Below, piece after piece: positions 8,206 to 16,288 of a DNA stretch of 64,000 nt. Both the position numbers and the translations under genes were made by a program. The first letter of the stretch is position 1, and every line of letters starts with the position of its first letter. Below the pieces are notes generated by a model that was not told the DNA's origin, did not search any database, and worked only from the letters and a program-made list of their open reading frames with translations. Origin of the DNA: GCA-003244245 sp036378735 (GTDB lineage Bacteria; Actinomycetota; Actinomycetes; Mycobacteriales; Pseudonocardiaceae); contig DASUVX010000135.1 of the NCBI GenBank assembly GCA_036378735.1, forward strand, positions 1-64,000. Reading direction: 5' to 3'.

Positions 8206-8224
8206 GCTCCCGTATGGTGGGAGC
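8206..8224 (-). terminator. Weak hairpin after the trans-sulfuration gene
   Basis: GCTCCC and GGGAGC arms separated by seven bases lie just beyond the stop codon of the PLP enzyme and upstream of the ilv leader. The minus-strand continuation is GTGTCTT, so the U-tract is poor. It may separate the two transcription units. Confidence 0.4.
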
Positions 8225-8246
8225 CCGCCGTGGTGTCCACCATCGC

Positions 8247-9410
8247 TCATACCTTCGCCAGCGCCTGGACGAAGTCGGCGACAAGATCGTCGCGAGCTTC
8301 GACGCCGCAGCTCACCCGGATCAGGTCGTCGGTGATGCCGACGCGTTCACGGTCTTCGAGATCCATGCCCGCATGTGAGGTGGCCGCCGGCCGGGTGATG
8401 AGCGTCTCGACGCCGCCGAGACTCGGCGCTACATACGGGATTCGCAACGCCTCGAACAGGCTTTCCGCTGCGTCCCTACCGCCTGCAAGGCGCATGCTGA
8501 GCATGCCACCGAAGCCGGAGAGCAGTTCGGCCGCGTGTGCGTGATCAGGATGGGAACGCAGCCCCGGGTAGTTGACCGCGACAACTTTCGGGTGCTCGCT
8601 GAGGAAGCCGGCCAGTGCTTCGGCGTTGTCGTTGCACGCACGGACCCGCAGGGCCAACGTCTTCAGACCGCGGGCCAGCAGGAATCCGGCGTGCGGATCC
8701 AGGCTGCCGCCGTAATGGTTCAGGGTGCGCCGGACCCGGTTGATCAAGCTCGCGCTGCCCGCAATGCTGCCTGCGACGATGTCGGAATGGCCGTTGAGGT
8801 ACTTCGTCGCGCTGTTGAAGCACAGATCGAAGCCGATCGAAACAGGCCGGAGGTTCACCGGGGTCGCGAAGGTATTGTCGATCACAGTGACCAGCTCGTG
8901 ACGCCGGGCGAACGCGACCAGCTCCCGCAACCGGCCCACTCGCATCAGCGGATTCGTGATCGTCTCCACCAGGATTGCCCGGGTACGGGGAGTGCGGGCG
9001 GCCTCCCACGTCTCGGGCCGGCTCGGATCGAGGCACGTGTAGCTCCAGCCCAGGTCGTGGGCGTGGTGGGTGAGGAAGTCGTGGGTGCCGCCGTACAGGC
9101 AGTCGCCGGCCAGCAGATGGTCTCCGGCGCGCAGCAGAGCGTGCAGCGCCGCTGTCACCGCGGCCATGCCTGAGCAGGTTGCAACTGCGGCCTCCGCGGC
9201 CTCCAGCGTCGCCAGCTTGTCGTGCAGGTAGGTCTGCGATGGCGTCGAGCTCAGCCGGATGTAGCTGATGTCGTGGTAGCCGGTGCCTGGCTCCACGGAG
9301 AAGACCGTGGACTGGTAGATCGGAAATACCACCGACCCTTCGGGTCCGGGTCGGCGCTCACCGGCGTGCACGGCGAGTGTCTCGATCTGAGGATCGTGCT
9401 CAGTCGGCAT
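8247..9410 (-). CDS. PLP-dependent trans-sulfuration family enzyme (cystathionine gamma-synthase/lyase-like)
   Basis: A 387-residue fold-type I PLP enzyme of the Cys/Met metabolism family. The start is MPTEHDPQIETLAVHAGE at 9410, preceded by AGGAGAGGAG. The PLP lysine lies in FNSATKYLNGHSDIVAGS, the phosphate-binding region in ATCSGMAAVTAALHALL, and VIDNTFATPVNLRP precedes the lysine. The usual substrate-site segment YSRxxNPT is replaced by YIRLSSTPSQTYLHDK, so the substrate may differ from that of the metB product encoded at 62060-63196. Candidate activities are cystathionine gamma-lyase, methionine gamma-lyase or O-acylhomoserine sulfhydrylase; the sequence alone does not decide. It lies upstream of ilvBNC on the same strand. 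Confidence 0.85.
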   Translation of the reverse strand: MPTEHDPQIETLAVHAGERRPGPEGSVVFPIYQSTVFSVEPGTGYHDISYIRLSSTPSQTYLHDKLATLEAAEAAVATCSGMAAVTAALHALLRAGDHLLAGDCLYGGTHDFLTHHAHDLGWSYTCLDPSRPETWEAARTPRTRAILVETITNPLMRVGRLRELVAFARRHELVTVIDNTFATPVNLRPVSIGFDLCFNSATKYLNGHSDIVAGSIAGSASLINRVRRTLNHYGGSLDPHAGFLLARGLKTLALRVRACNDNAEALAGFLSEHPKVVAVNYPGLRSHPDHAHAAELLSGFGGMLSMRLAGGRDAAESLFEALRIPYVAPSLGGVETLITRPAATSHAGMDLEDRERVGITDDLIRVSCGVEARDDLVADFVQALAKV

Positions 9411-9445
9411 CTGGATCTCCTCTCCTGACGACGATGGCGGCAACG

Positions 9446-9829
9446 TCAGGCCGGTAGCAGCGAAACACCATCGGTGTGGTGGGAGAGGCGGGCGAGTTCC
9501 CCGGAATTGCCGGTGATCACAACTGCGTCGAACAGCTCCGCGGTGGCCACCACGCACGCGTCCACTGCAGAACCCGCGCGCGCCCGGCCACGAATCTGCG
9601 CGGCGCGGCGGGCCAGCGGTTCCTCCAGCGGATGGACCACGGACAACGCCACGGTGCGGTTCACCAGCGCGTCGCGCACCCGGTTGCCGGTCAGCGAGTC
9701 GATGAGCACAACTGCGGGCAGGATCGGTGGCCACAGGCCGCGTTGCCGCAGCGCCGTGATGCGAGCGGCGGTCTGCCGGTCCCGACGGCCCAACGCGGTG
9801 ACCGCACCCGAGTCCAGAACCAGGTTCAT
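9446..9829 (-). CDS. PIN-domain toxin (VapC-like), divergent active site
   Basis: 127-residue PIN-fold protein. The N-terminal MNLVLDSGAVTAL supplies the first aspartate, and AGSAVDACVVATAEL the third acidic residue. Two positions differ from the consensus: the usual VxAEV segment reads VVLIDSLTG, and the last acidic cluster TSDPxDL reads TGNSGEL. These changes may weaken metal binding, so nuclease activity is uncertain. The partner antitoxin gene ends 33 bases upstream. The pair lies between the trans-sulfuration gene and the Cfp6-like gene. Confidence 0.75.
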   Translation of the reverse strand: MNLVLDSGAVTALGRRDRQTAARITALRQRGLWPPILPAVVLIDSLTGNRVRDALVNRTVALSVVHPLEEPLARRAAQIRGRARAGSAVDACVVATAELFDAVVITGNSGELARLSHHTDGVSLLPA

Positions 9830-9862
9830 CAGCGGTGCGTCATCCGGGCCGCCTTGTCTGGG

Positions 9863-10114
9863 TCATCTGGGGCGGCGCGCAGCCGGCACGTTCGCCGCAT
9901 CGATCCAGGCATCCGCCGCTGCCAGCTCGTCGGCGGTGGGCGGGCCGCCGAGCTCCACCGCGAGCTCCGCGAGGTACTGATCTGCTACCGCGGCCAGTTC
10001 CCGCCTGCGAAGCTCAACGCGGACGGCGTGTTGAGCGAGCTCGGAGATCGGTAGCTGTAACTCCTTGACGGCCTGATGGAGTTCTTCTGGCAGGTAGATC
10101 TGAACCCGTGGCAT
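9863..10114 (-). CDS. Ribbon-helix-helix antitoxin
   Basis: 83-residue protein starting MPRVQIYLPEELHQAVKELQ, a typical ribbon-helix-helix N-terminus (short beta strand followed by two helices). The C-terminal half is acidic and helical (ADELAAADAWIDAANV) and would wrap the toxin. The gene lies directly upstream of the PIN toxin on the same strand. Two TACGCCT repeats spaced by 11 bp overlap the start region and suggest autoregulation. Confidence 0.76.
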   Translation of the reverse strand: MPRVQIYLPEELHQAVKELQLPISELAQHAVRVELRRRELAAVADQYLAELAVELGGPPTADELAAADAWIDAANVPAARRPR

Positions 10115-10135
10115 ACGCCTACTGTACGCCTATTT
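10114..10135. promoter_or_regulatory. Probable antitoxin operator (11-bp-spaced direct repeat)
   Basis: TACGCCT occurs at 10114-10120 and again at 10125-10131, one helical turn apart. It lies immediately upstream of the antitoxin start and about 30 bases from the divergent Cfp6-like gene. Ribbon-helix-helix dimers commonly bind such phased half-sites. Confidence 0.45.
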
Positions 10136-10161
10136 GGGCAGCCGCTATAGCCCGTCACTAT

Positions 10162-10575
10162 GTGACTGTGACCGACCGCACCACGGTGACTTTCCGGCTG
10201 CCGCTGACCGCGCTGCTCGGGATCTTCGGATTGATCGTATGCATGACGCCGGTAGCCTTCGGCGCACCGGGGCTGCAGGTGCTGTACCTGGCGCCGCTGA
10301 TGCTGGGTTTCTGGCTGGTACGGACCCGCACCGTGGTCGGCCCCGAGACGGTGGTCGCGCATCGAGTATGGGGCTCGCAGCGGATGGCATGGTCCGACCT
10401 CGCAGGCCTACGGGTGGATGGTCGATCCCGGATTTGGGCGGTGTTGCACGCAGGAGACGAAGTCGGCCTACCCGCGGTGCGCGCCCGTCACCTGCCCATC
10501 CTGGCGGCGATCAGCGGGGGCCGGCTGCCGGCTTCCCTGGCAACATCCGACGAGCGACCCACGGCACACAGTTGA
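10162..10575 (+). CDS. PH-domain membrane protein (Cfp6 / low-molecular-weight antigen 6-like)
   Basis: About 137 residues with two short hydrophobic segments near the N-terminus (LTALLGIFGLIVCMTPVAFG and LQVLYLAPLMLGFWLV). A PH-like domain follows, with VVGPETVVAHRVWGSQRMAWSDLAGLRVDGRSRIWAVL and a conserved LPAVRARHLPILAAISGGRLP. This matches the actinobacterial Cfp6-type family found beside ilvB and lppZ in M. tuberculosis. The function of the family is unknown. The start could be GTG at 10162 or 10168; neither has a clear ribosome site. An upstream start at 10108 would overlap the antitoxin promoter. Confidence 0.78.
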   Translation: MTVTDRTTVTFRLPLTALLGIFGLIVCMTPVAFGAPGLQVLYLAPLMLGFWLVRTRTVVGPETVVAHRVWGSQRMAWSDLAGLRVDGRSRIWAVLHAGDEVGLPAVRARHLPILAAISGGRLPASLATSDERPTAHS

Positions 10576-10675
10576 TCATTGGGGCCGGGTGAAACGATCA
10601 CTGCTTGCTAAGGCCATACCGGCGTCGGTAACCGCTCACCCGCGGCATACAGCCTTGCATTTAATCTGGCCGATC

Positions 10676-11860
10676 GTGCGCACCCTCGTGGCGGGTGTAG
10701 CCGGCGCCCGCCGCCGCGCGCCCCGCGTACTGATCACGTCGGTGGCGCTGCTGTGCGCATGCTCGGTGACGCCGACCTTCTCCGACCGCGAAGCCGGACC
10801 GTTCCACCCGAAGCTGGAAGGCGGCGCGGAGGCCGGACCGAAGCCGCAGATCCCGGGGCCGCTGCGGAACGAGAGTCCGGGCGCACCCGGGCAGGCACCA
10901 CCGGGCCCGCCGCAGGGCTGCACTGATCCCGACCCGGCGGTGGTCGCGACCTGTCTGGAACCGGTCTCTGCGCTGGTGGTCCTGCCCGGCTCCAGGCCGG
11001 TGGGCCTGGCTGCGGAGCGCACCACCGGCCGGATCCTGCAGGTGCAGCGGCAGCGTCCGAACCAGGAGGTCGCCGCGCTGGCGGTGGACCCGGCAGGTGA
11101 TGGCGGTCTCACTGGGCTGGCGCTGTCCCCCAGCTATGCCGAGGACGAGCTGATCTACGCCTACATCACCACCCCGGTCGACAACCGGGTGGTCCGGATT
11201 GCCCCCGGTGACATGCCCAAGCCGGTTTTGGCTGGCATACCGCGGGGGGCTACCGGCAACGCGGGGGCACTCGCGGTCGACTCACACGGGATGCTGCTGG
11301 TCGCCACCGGCGACGCTGGAAACCCCGCGTCGGCCGCCGACCCGCAGTCGCTGGCCGGCAAGGTGTTGCGGATCGATACCTTCGGCCACCCAGCGCCGGG
11401 CAACCCCGCCGGCTCCATGGTGCTGGTCAGTGGATTGCACTTACCGGGTGGGTTGTCCATCGACCCGGTGACCAAGGAACTGTGGATCACCGACCGGGTA
11501 CCCGACCACGACTTGCTGTACCGAGTACAGCCGGGACGGCAGTTAGGCCGAGCCTCTTGGACCTGGCCCGGAGGCAGCGGCGCGGCAGGCTGCGTTGTCA
11601 TGCTGGGCCGTATCCAGATCGCGTTCACCAGTGGCGCGCCGATGTTCGCGCTGGGGATCGGACCGGATGGCACCTTCATCGGCCCGCCCCTGCAGATCCC
11701 GCTGGAGCGCTACGGCCGGATCTCTGCGGCCGCGCTGAGCCCGGACGGTCGGGCGCTGTGGCTGGGCACGGTGAACAAAACGAGCGCCAAGCGCGTGTCC
11801 AGCGATGACCGCGTCTTCATCCTCCCCGACCTGGTCGGCCCCGGAGCAGGCCACGACTAA
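10676..11860 (+). CDS. lppZ: LppZ-like lipoprotein with sorbosone/glucose-dehydrogenase-like beta-propeller
   Basis: Predicted secreted lipoprotein of about 394 residues. A hydrophobic stretch VLITSVALLCAC ends in a lipobox-like cysteine, followed by a low-complexity Pro/Gly-rich linker. The body resembles the soluble glucose/sorbosone dehydrogenase propeller: GLTGLALSPSYAEDELIYAY, GNAGALAVDSHGMLLVATGDAG, SLAGKVLRID, SGLHLPGGLSIDPVTKELWITD. The family may bind PQQ, but the substrate is unknown. GTG at 10676 gives a reasonable signal peptide. GTG at 10589 is an alternative with a longer and unusual N-terminus. Its place after the Cfp6-like gene matches mycobacterial gene order. Confidence 0.75.
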   Translation: MRTLVAGVAGARRRAPRVLITSVALLCACSVTPTFSDREAGPFHPKLEGGAEAGPKPQIPGPLRNESPGAPGQAPPGPPQGCTDPDPAVVATCLEPVSALVVLPGSRPVGLAAERTTGRILQVQRQRPNQEVAALAVDPAGDGGLTGLALSPSYAEDELIYAYITTPVDNRVVRIAPGDMPKPVLAGIPRGATGNAGALAVDSHGMLLVATGDAGNPASAADPQSLAGKVLRIDTFGHPAPGNPAGSMVLVSGLHLPGGLSIDPVTKELWITDRVPDHDLLYRVQPGRQLGRASWTWPGGSGAAGCVVMLGRIQIAFTSGAPMFALGIGPDGTFIGPPLQIPLERYGRISAAALSPDGRALWLGTVNKTSAKRVSSDDRVFILPDLVGPGAGHD

Positions 11861-11888
11861 CGCTCCCCTGCCCGAACCCCCTCCCCGC

Positions 11889-11954
11889 GTGTCGCGCCTC
11901 CCTGCCCGGTGTGTCGCGTCCTCCTGCCCGGTGTGTCGCGCCGCTGTGCCCGGT
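11889..11954. repeat. Three tandem 22-bp repeats
   Basis: Three consecutive 22-bp units each start GTGTCGCG and end TGCCCGGT; the middle bases vary by a few substitutions. They lie between lppZ and the third toxin-antitoxin module. They might be a variable-number minisatellite or a multi-site binding region. Confidence 0.8.
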
Positions 11955-12047
11955 GAGATCGGAAGCTAATCGGGCTACACGACGGCGAACCGTGATCAGG
12001 CCCACCATAGGGTGACCTGAGGCCGCCAGGCGACCAGCTATTGCAAG

Positions 12048-12080
12048 ATGCGTGATGCGCGTAGTGATAGCATCACGCAT
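12048..12080. promoter_or_regulatory. Operator of the third toxin-antitoxin module (perfect 10-bp inverted repeat)
   Basis: ATGCGTGATG at 12048-12057 and CATCACGCAT at 12071-12080 are exact reverse complements separated by 13 bases. The second arm directly abuts the antitoxin ATG at 12081. Binding here would block both the promoter and translation initiation, as expected for antitoxin autoregulation. No separate ribosome site is visible, so the mRNA may be leaderless. Confidence 0.72.
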
Positions 12081-12314
12081 ATGCGTACGACGTTAGATCT
12101 GGACAGTTCGGTGCTGGCGCAGCTCAAGCAGCGCGTGCGCCGGGAGAACAAGACCCTCGGACAGGTCGCGTCGCAGTTATTGGCCAAGGCGCTGGCGGAC
12201 ACCGAGGATCACACTGAGCCAGGCTCGCTGGTCTGGACCGCCCAGCCCATGGGGGCGCGGGTCGATCTCGACGATCGTGACGCACTCCATCGGATCATGG
12301 ATGCGGATCGATGA
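12081..12314 (+). CDS. VapB-type antitoxin
   Basis: 77-residue protein starting MRTTLDLDSSVLAQLKQRVRRENKTLGQVASQLLAKAL, a ribbon-helix-helix VapB N-terminus. The C-terminal part (VDLDDRDALHRIMDAD) is acidic and would bind the toxin. The start at 12081 is preferred to an upstream in-frame ATG at 12048, because that ATG lies inside the inverted repeat and its extension is not family-like. The last four bases overlap the toxin start (ATGA). Confidence 0.85.
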   Translation: MRTTLDLDSSVLAQLKQRVRRENKTLGQVASQLLAKALADTEDHTEPGSLVWTAQPMGARVDLDDRDALHRIMDADR

Positions 12315-12757
12315 GTGTCGCGATCGATGCCAATGTGCTGCTGTACGCCTCGGATCAGCGCAGCCCGCGGCACGACAGTGCACGCGACCTGCTCGAGCGG
12401 CTCGCTGCCGGACCCGGCCTGGTCTACCTGTTTTGGCCGGTGGCAATGGCCTACCTGAGGATCGCGACGCATCCGGCCGTGTTCGAGCATCCGCTTGATC
12501 CGCAGGTCGCGCAGGCCAACCTCAGCGCGCTGCTCGAACGGGCGCATATCCGGTGCCCTGGTGAGGGCCCCGGATTCTGGACGCTCTACCAGGACACCGT
12601 GCGCGGTGACGTGGTGCGCGGCAACCTTGTTCCGGACGCACACATCGCCGCGCTCATGCGCCAGCATGGCGTTGCCACGATCTGGACGGCGGACCGGGAC
12701 TTTAAACGCTTTCCGGACATCACCGCGCGCGACCCGTACATCGAGGCGAGCCGCTGA
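12311..12757 (+). CDS. PIN-domain toxin (VapC-type)
   Basis: 148-residue PIN ribonuclease with well-preserved acidic residues: MSVAIDANVLLYASD at the N-terminus, a downstream region RGNLVPDAHIAALMRQHG and a final TADRDFKRFPDI. The FWPVAMAYLRIATHP segment matches a common actinobacterial VapC subgroup. It is translationally coupled to the antitoxin. Of the three toxins in the window, this one shows the most complete catalytic set and so is the likeliest to be active. Confidence 0.87.
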   Translation: MSVAIDANVLLYASDQRSPRHDSARDLLERLAAGPGLVYLFWPVAMAYLRIATHPAVFEHPLDPQVAQANLSALLERAHIRCPGEGPGFWTLYQDTVRGDVVRGNLVPDAHIAALMRQHGVATIWTADRDFKRFPDITARDPYIEASR

Positions 12758-12764
12758 CTGGCAC

Positions 12765-14264
12765 TCACGGGGCGCAGCGCGCCAACACCAGCTCGCGCAC
12801 CCGTTGGGCGTTGGCTTGGCCACCGGTGGCCTTCATCACGGCGCCGACGATCGCGCCCGCCGCGGCTACCTTGCCGCCGCGGATCTTGGCCGCGATGTCG
12901 GGCTGGGCAGCCAAAGCCTGTTCGACGGCGGCGGTCAGCGCGGAGTCGTCGGACACCACGGCGAGACCACGGGCGGCGACGACGTCGTCGGGCTCCCCCT
13001 CACCGGCGAGGACGCCATCGACGACCTGGCGGGCCAGGTTGTTGGTCAGCGCCCCTTCGGCAACCAGTGAGACCACCCGGGCTACCTGCTTCGGGGTGAT
13101 GGCCAGTTCGGCCAGCTCCACGCCACGGGAATTGGCCTGTTGAGTGAGATAAGCCACCCACCATGACCGGGCCTCGGTGGGCGGCGCCCCCGCATCGACG
13201 GTGGCCGCGACCAGCTCCAGCGCGCCGGCGTTGATCAGATCCCGCAACTCCAGATCGGACAGGCCCCATTCGGCTTGTACCCGGGCCCCGCGCTGCCAGG
13301 GCAGCTCGGGAAGTGTCGCGCGTAATTTCTCCACCGACTCGTCGCTGGGGGTGATCGGCACCAGGTCGGGCTCCGGGAAGTACCGGTAGTCCTCCGAGGT
13401 CTCCTTCCGCCGCCCGGCCGACGTGGTGCCGCTGGCCTCGTCGAAGTGCCGGGTCTCCTGCACGATCTGGCCACCGGAGGCCAGTACCGCGGCCTGCCGG
13501 CACATCTCGTATCGCACCGCGCGCTCCACCGAGCGCAGCGAGTTGACGTTCTTGGTCTCGGTACGGGTGCCGAACACCGACGAGCCGCGCGGCATCAGCG
13601 AGACGTTGGCGTCGCAGCGCAGCGATCCCTGATCCATCCGCACGTCGGACACGCCCAACGCGCGCAGCAGATCCCGTAGTGCGGTGACGTAGGCCCGGGC
13701 GACCTCGGGCGCGCGGTCCCCCGTGCCGACCATCGGCTTGGTGACGATCTCGATCAGTGGGACGCCGGCTCGGTTGTAGTCCAGCAGCGAGTGGCTCGCC
13801 CCGTGAATCCGGCCGGTCGCGCCACCGATATGTAGCGACTTGCCGGTGTCCTCCTCCATGTGGGCGCGCTCGATGCCGACGGTGAATGTCGAGCCGTCAC
13901 CCAGCTGCACCTCCAGCGACCCGTGCACCGCGATCGGCTCGTCGTATTGCGAGATCTGGAAGTTCTTGGGCATGTCCGGGTAGAAATAGTTCTTCCGGGC
14001 GAACCGGCACCACGGCGCGATCGAGCAGTTCAACGCCAGCCCGATCCGGATCACCGACTCCACCGCGGCGCGGTTGAGCACCGGAAGCGATCCCGGCAAC
14101 CCCAGGCAGGTGGGGCACACGTGGGTGTTGGGTGGCGCTCCGAACACGTTGGCGCAGCCGCAGAACATCTTCGTCGCGGTGGACAGCTCCACGTGCACTT
14201 CAAGCCCGAGTACCGGGTCGAAACGCTCCAGCACCTCGCTGTAGTCCATCAGTGCCGCCGTCAT
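12765..14264 (-). CDS. gatB: Aspartyl/glutamyl-tRNA amidotransferase subunit B
   Basis: Subunit of GatCAB, which converts Glu-tRNA(Gln) and/or Asp-tRNA(Asn) to the amidated forms. The 499-residue protein begins MTAALMDYSEVLERFDPVLGLEVHVEL. The GatB signature is KNYFYPDMPKNFQISQYDEPI, followed by HMEEDTGKSLH and the C-terminal YqeY-like tail that binds tRNA. The ATG overlaps the gatA stop codon by one base (TGATG), which is why I use 14264 instead of an earlier in-frame start. A phosphofructokinase gene that separates gatB and gatA in M. tuberculosis (from memory) is absent here. Confidence 0.96.
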   Translation of the reverse strand: MTAALMDYSEVLERFDPVLGLEVHVELSTATKMFCGCANVFGAPPNTHVCPTCLGLPGSLPVLNRAAVESVIRIGLALNCSIAPWCRFARKNYFYPDMPKNFQISQYDEPIAVHGSLEVQLGDGSTFTVGIERAHMEEDTGKSLHIGGATGRIHGASHSLLDYNRAGVPLIEIVTKPMVGTGDRAPEVARAYVTALRDLLRALGVSDVRMDQGSLRCDANVSLMPRGSSVFGTRTETKNVNSLRSVERAVRYEMCRQAAVLASGGQIVQETRHFDEASGTTSAGRRKETSEDYRYFPEPDLVPITPSDESVEKLRATLPELPWQRGARVQAEWGLSDLELRDLINAGALELVAATVDAGAPPTEARSWWVAYLTQQANSRGVELAELAITPKQVARVVSLVAEGALTNNLARQVVDGVLAGEGEPDDVVAARGLAVVSDDSALTAAVEQALAAQPDIAAKIRGGKVAAAGAIVGAVMKATGGQANAQRVRELVLARCAP

Positions 14265-15781
14265 CACGCTGCAACCTCCAGGTCGGGCACCCGGCACCAC
14301 AGCGGGCCCCCGTCGGCTGCGTCCCGAACGACCTCGTAGGCCGCGGCCACCCGGTAAGCCCGGTCGTCGGCCAGCGCGGGCGCCATCACTTGCAGGCCCA
14401 CTGGCAGACCGTCGTCATCGGACAGCCCAGCCGGCACGGACAGCGCGGCGTTGCCGGCCAGGTTCGACGGGATGGTGCACAGGTCCGACAGGTACATCGC
14501 CAGCGGGTCGTCCACCCGTTCGCCAAGACGGAACGCGGTGGTCGGACTGGTCGGCGAGATCAGCACATCCACCTGCTCAAAGGCCGCGACGAAGTCACGG
14601 ATGATCAAGGTGCGAACCTTCTGCGCCTGGCCGTAGTAGGCGTCGTAATAGCCGGCGGACAGCGCGTAGGTGCCGAGCATGATGCGGCGCTTGACTTCGG
14701 GGCCGAAACCGGCCTCGCGGGTCAGCGACATCACCTCCTCGGCACTGCGGGTGCCATCGTCCCCGCAGCGCAACCCGTAGCGCATGCCATCGAAGCGGGC
14801 CAGGTTCGAGGAGCACTCGCTGGGCGCGATGAGGTAGTAGGCGGGCAGCGCGTGGTCGAAAGCCGGGCAGGACACCTCAACGATCGCGGCGCCCAGGTCA
14901 CGCAGCCGGTTGACCGCCGTGTCGAAAGCGCGCAGCACCCCCGGCTGGTAGCCGTCTCCGCGGAGTTGGCTGACCACCCCGACCCGGACACCGGCCAACT
15001 CACCGGTAGCGCCGGCGCGAGCCGCCGCCACCACCGGGGGCACCGGGGCGTTGATAGACGTGGAATCCAGCGTGTCGTACCCGCCGATCACCTCGTGCAA
15101 CAGCGCGGCATCGAGCACCGTGCGCGCCACCGGACCGCCCTGGTCCAGGCTGGAGGAGAACGCCACCAGGCCGTACCGGGAGACTCCCCCGTAGGTGGGT
15201 TTCACGCCGACGGTGCCGGTTACCGCGCTGGGCTGGCGGATCGAGCCGCCGGTGTCCGTGCCGACCGCCAGTGGCGCCTCGAAGGCGGCCACCGCCGCCG
15301 CCGACCCGCCACCGGACCCGCCCGGCACGCGGTCGAGGTCCCACGGATTGCGGGTGGGCCAGTAGGCGGAGTTCTCCGTCGAGGAGCCCATGGCGAACTC
15401 GTCCATGTTGGTCTTGCCCAGGATGACCACACCCGCCTCCCGCAGCCTGCGGGTGACGGTGGCGTCATACGGTGGGCGCCAACCCTGCAGGATCCGCGAG
15501 CCACACGTGGTCGGCATGTCAACTGTGGTGAACACGTCCTTGAGTGCCAGCGGCACGCCGGCCAGCGGCGAGGCGGGCGGATCCCCGCGCTGGAGGCCCT
15601 GATCCACCGCGGCGGCAGCGGCCAGCGCGGCTTCGGTGTCCAGGTGCAGGAAGGCGCGCACCGCGGGATCTACCGCGCCGATTCGGTCCAGGTGCGCCTG
15701 GGTCACCTCGACCGCCGAGGTCTGCCCGCGATGAATCCGCTCGGCCAGCTCGGCGGCCGGCAGCCTGGTCAACCGGGTCAT
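14264..15781 (-). CDS. gatA: Aspartyl/glutamyl-tRNA amidotransferase subunit A
   Basis: Amidase subunit of GatCAB that releases ammonia from glutamine. The 505-residue protein carries the amidase-signature Ser-cisSer-Lys triad: the lysine in PLALKDVFTT, the cis-serine in PGGSGGGSAAAVAA and the nucleophile region GTDTGGSIRQPSA. The start MTRLTRLPAAELAERI overlaps the end of gatC by four bases. The gene order gatC-gatA-gatB on the minus strand, with coupled start and stop codons, ensures balanced production of the trimer. Confidence 0.97.
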   Translation of the reverse strand: MTRLTRLPAAELAERIHRGQTSAVEVTQAHLDRIGAVDPAVRAFLHLDTEAALAAAAAVDQGLQRGDPPASPLAGVPLALKDVFTTVDMPTTCGSRILQGWRPPYDATVTRRLREAGVVILGKTNMDEFAMGSSTENSAYWPTRNPWDLDRVPGGSGGGSAAAVAAFEAPLAVGTDTGGSIRQPSAVTGTVGVKPTYGGVSRYGLVAFSSSLDQGGPVARTVLDAALLHEVIGGYDTLDSTSINAPVPPVVAAARAGATGELAGVRVGVVSQLRGDGYQPGVLRAFDTAVNRLRDLGAAIVEVSCPAFDHALPAYYLIAPSECSSNLARFDGMRYGLRCGDDGTRSAEEVMSLTREAGFGPEVKRRIMLGTYALSAGYYDAYYGQAQKVRTLIIRDFVAAFEQVDVLISPTSPTTAFRLGERVDDPLAMYLSDLCTIPSNLAGNAALSVPAGLSDDDGLPVGLQVMAPALADDRAYRVAAAYEVVRDAADGGPLWCRVPDLEVAA

Positions 15782-16074
15782 GACTCGTCCAGGATGCGCG
15801 GCACCCGGAACCGACCGTCCTCGGTGGCATAGGCCCCCGACAGTGCCTGCTGCTGGGTCAATCCGGGGCGCGGCACGTCGTCGCGGAACACATCCTCCAG
15901 GCCGATCGCGTGCGAGGTGGGAGCGATGTCGTCGGCCGCCACCTCGCTGACCCGGGCCACCGAAGTCAAAATGACGTCGAGCTGGCCGGCGAACAGGTCC
16001 AATTCCTCCTCGGTGACGGCCAGCCGGGCGAGCCGGGCGAGATGCGCGACCTCGTCACGGGAGATGCTGGGCAC
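15778..16074 (-). CDS. gatC: Aspartyl/glutamyl-tRNA amidotransferase subunit C
   Basis: 98-residue stabilising subunit of GatCAB. It starts with GTG at VPSISRDEVAHLARLARLAVTEEEL, the conserved N-terminus of the family, and contains GQLDVILTSVARVSEV and the C-terminal FRVPRILDES. An AGGAG ribosome site lies six bases before the GTG, so the 35 extra upstream residues of the open frame are rejected. It is first in the gatCAB operon and diverges from the ACT-domain gene. Confidence 0.95.
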   Translation of the reverse strand: MPSISRDEVAHLARLARLAVTEEELDLFAGQLDVILTSVARVSEVAADDIAPTSHAIGLEDVFRDDVPRPGLTQQQALSGAYATEDGRFRVPRILDES

Positions 16075-16288
16075 GCAGACTCCTGAATGCTCGTGGGATT
16101 GCTGATCCGGCGAGTCTAGCCTCGGATCTTTTTCCAAGCCGGGTACCCGGTCACGTGCTGGGGACGCGACCGGCTGCATCGCTCTGCGACAATCGGCGGC
16201 CGGCGAGCGCTCGGGCTATCGGAATCGGCGCGTCGTAATGGAGGATCTGTATGGAGTTGGCGCGGCGGGTGAACAGGCACGGCGGCGG

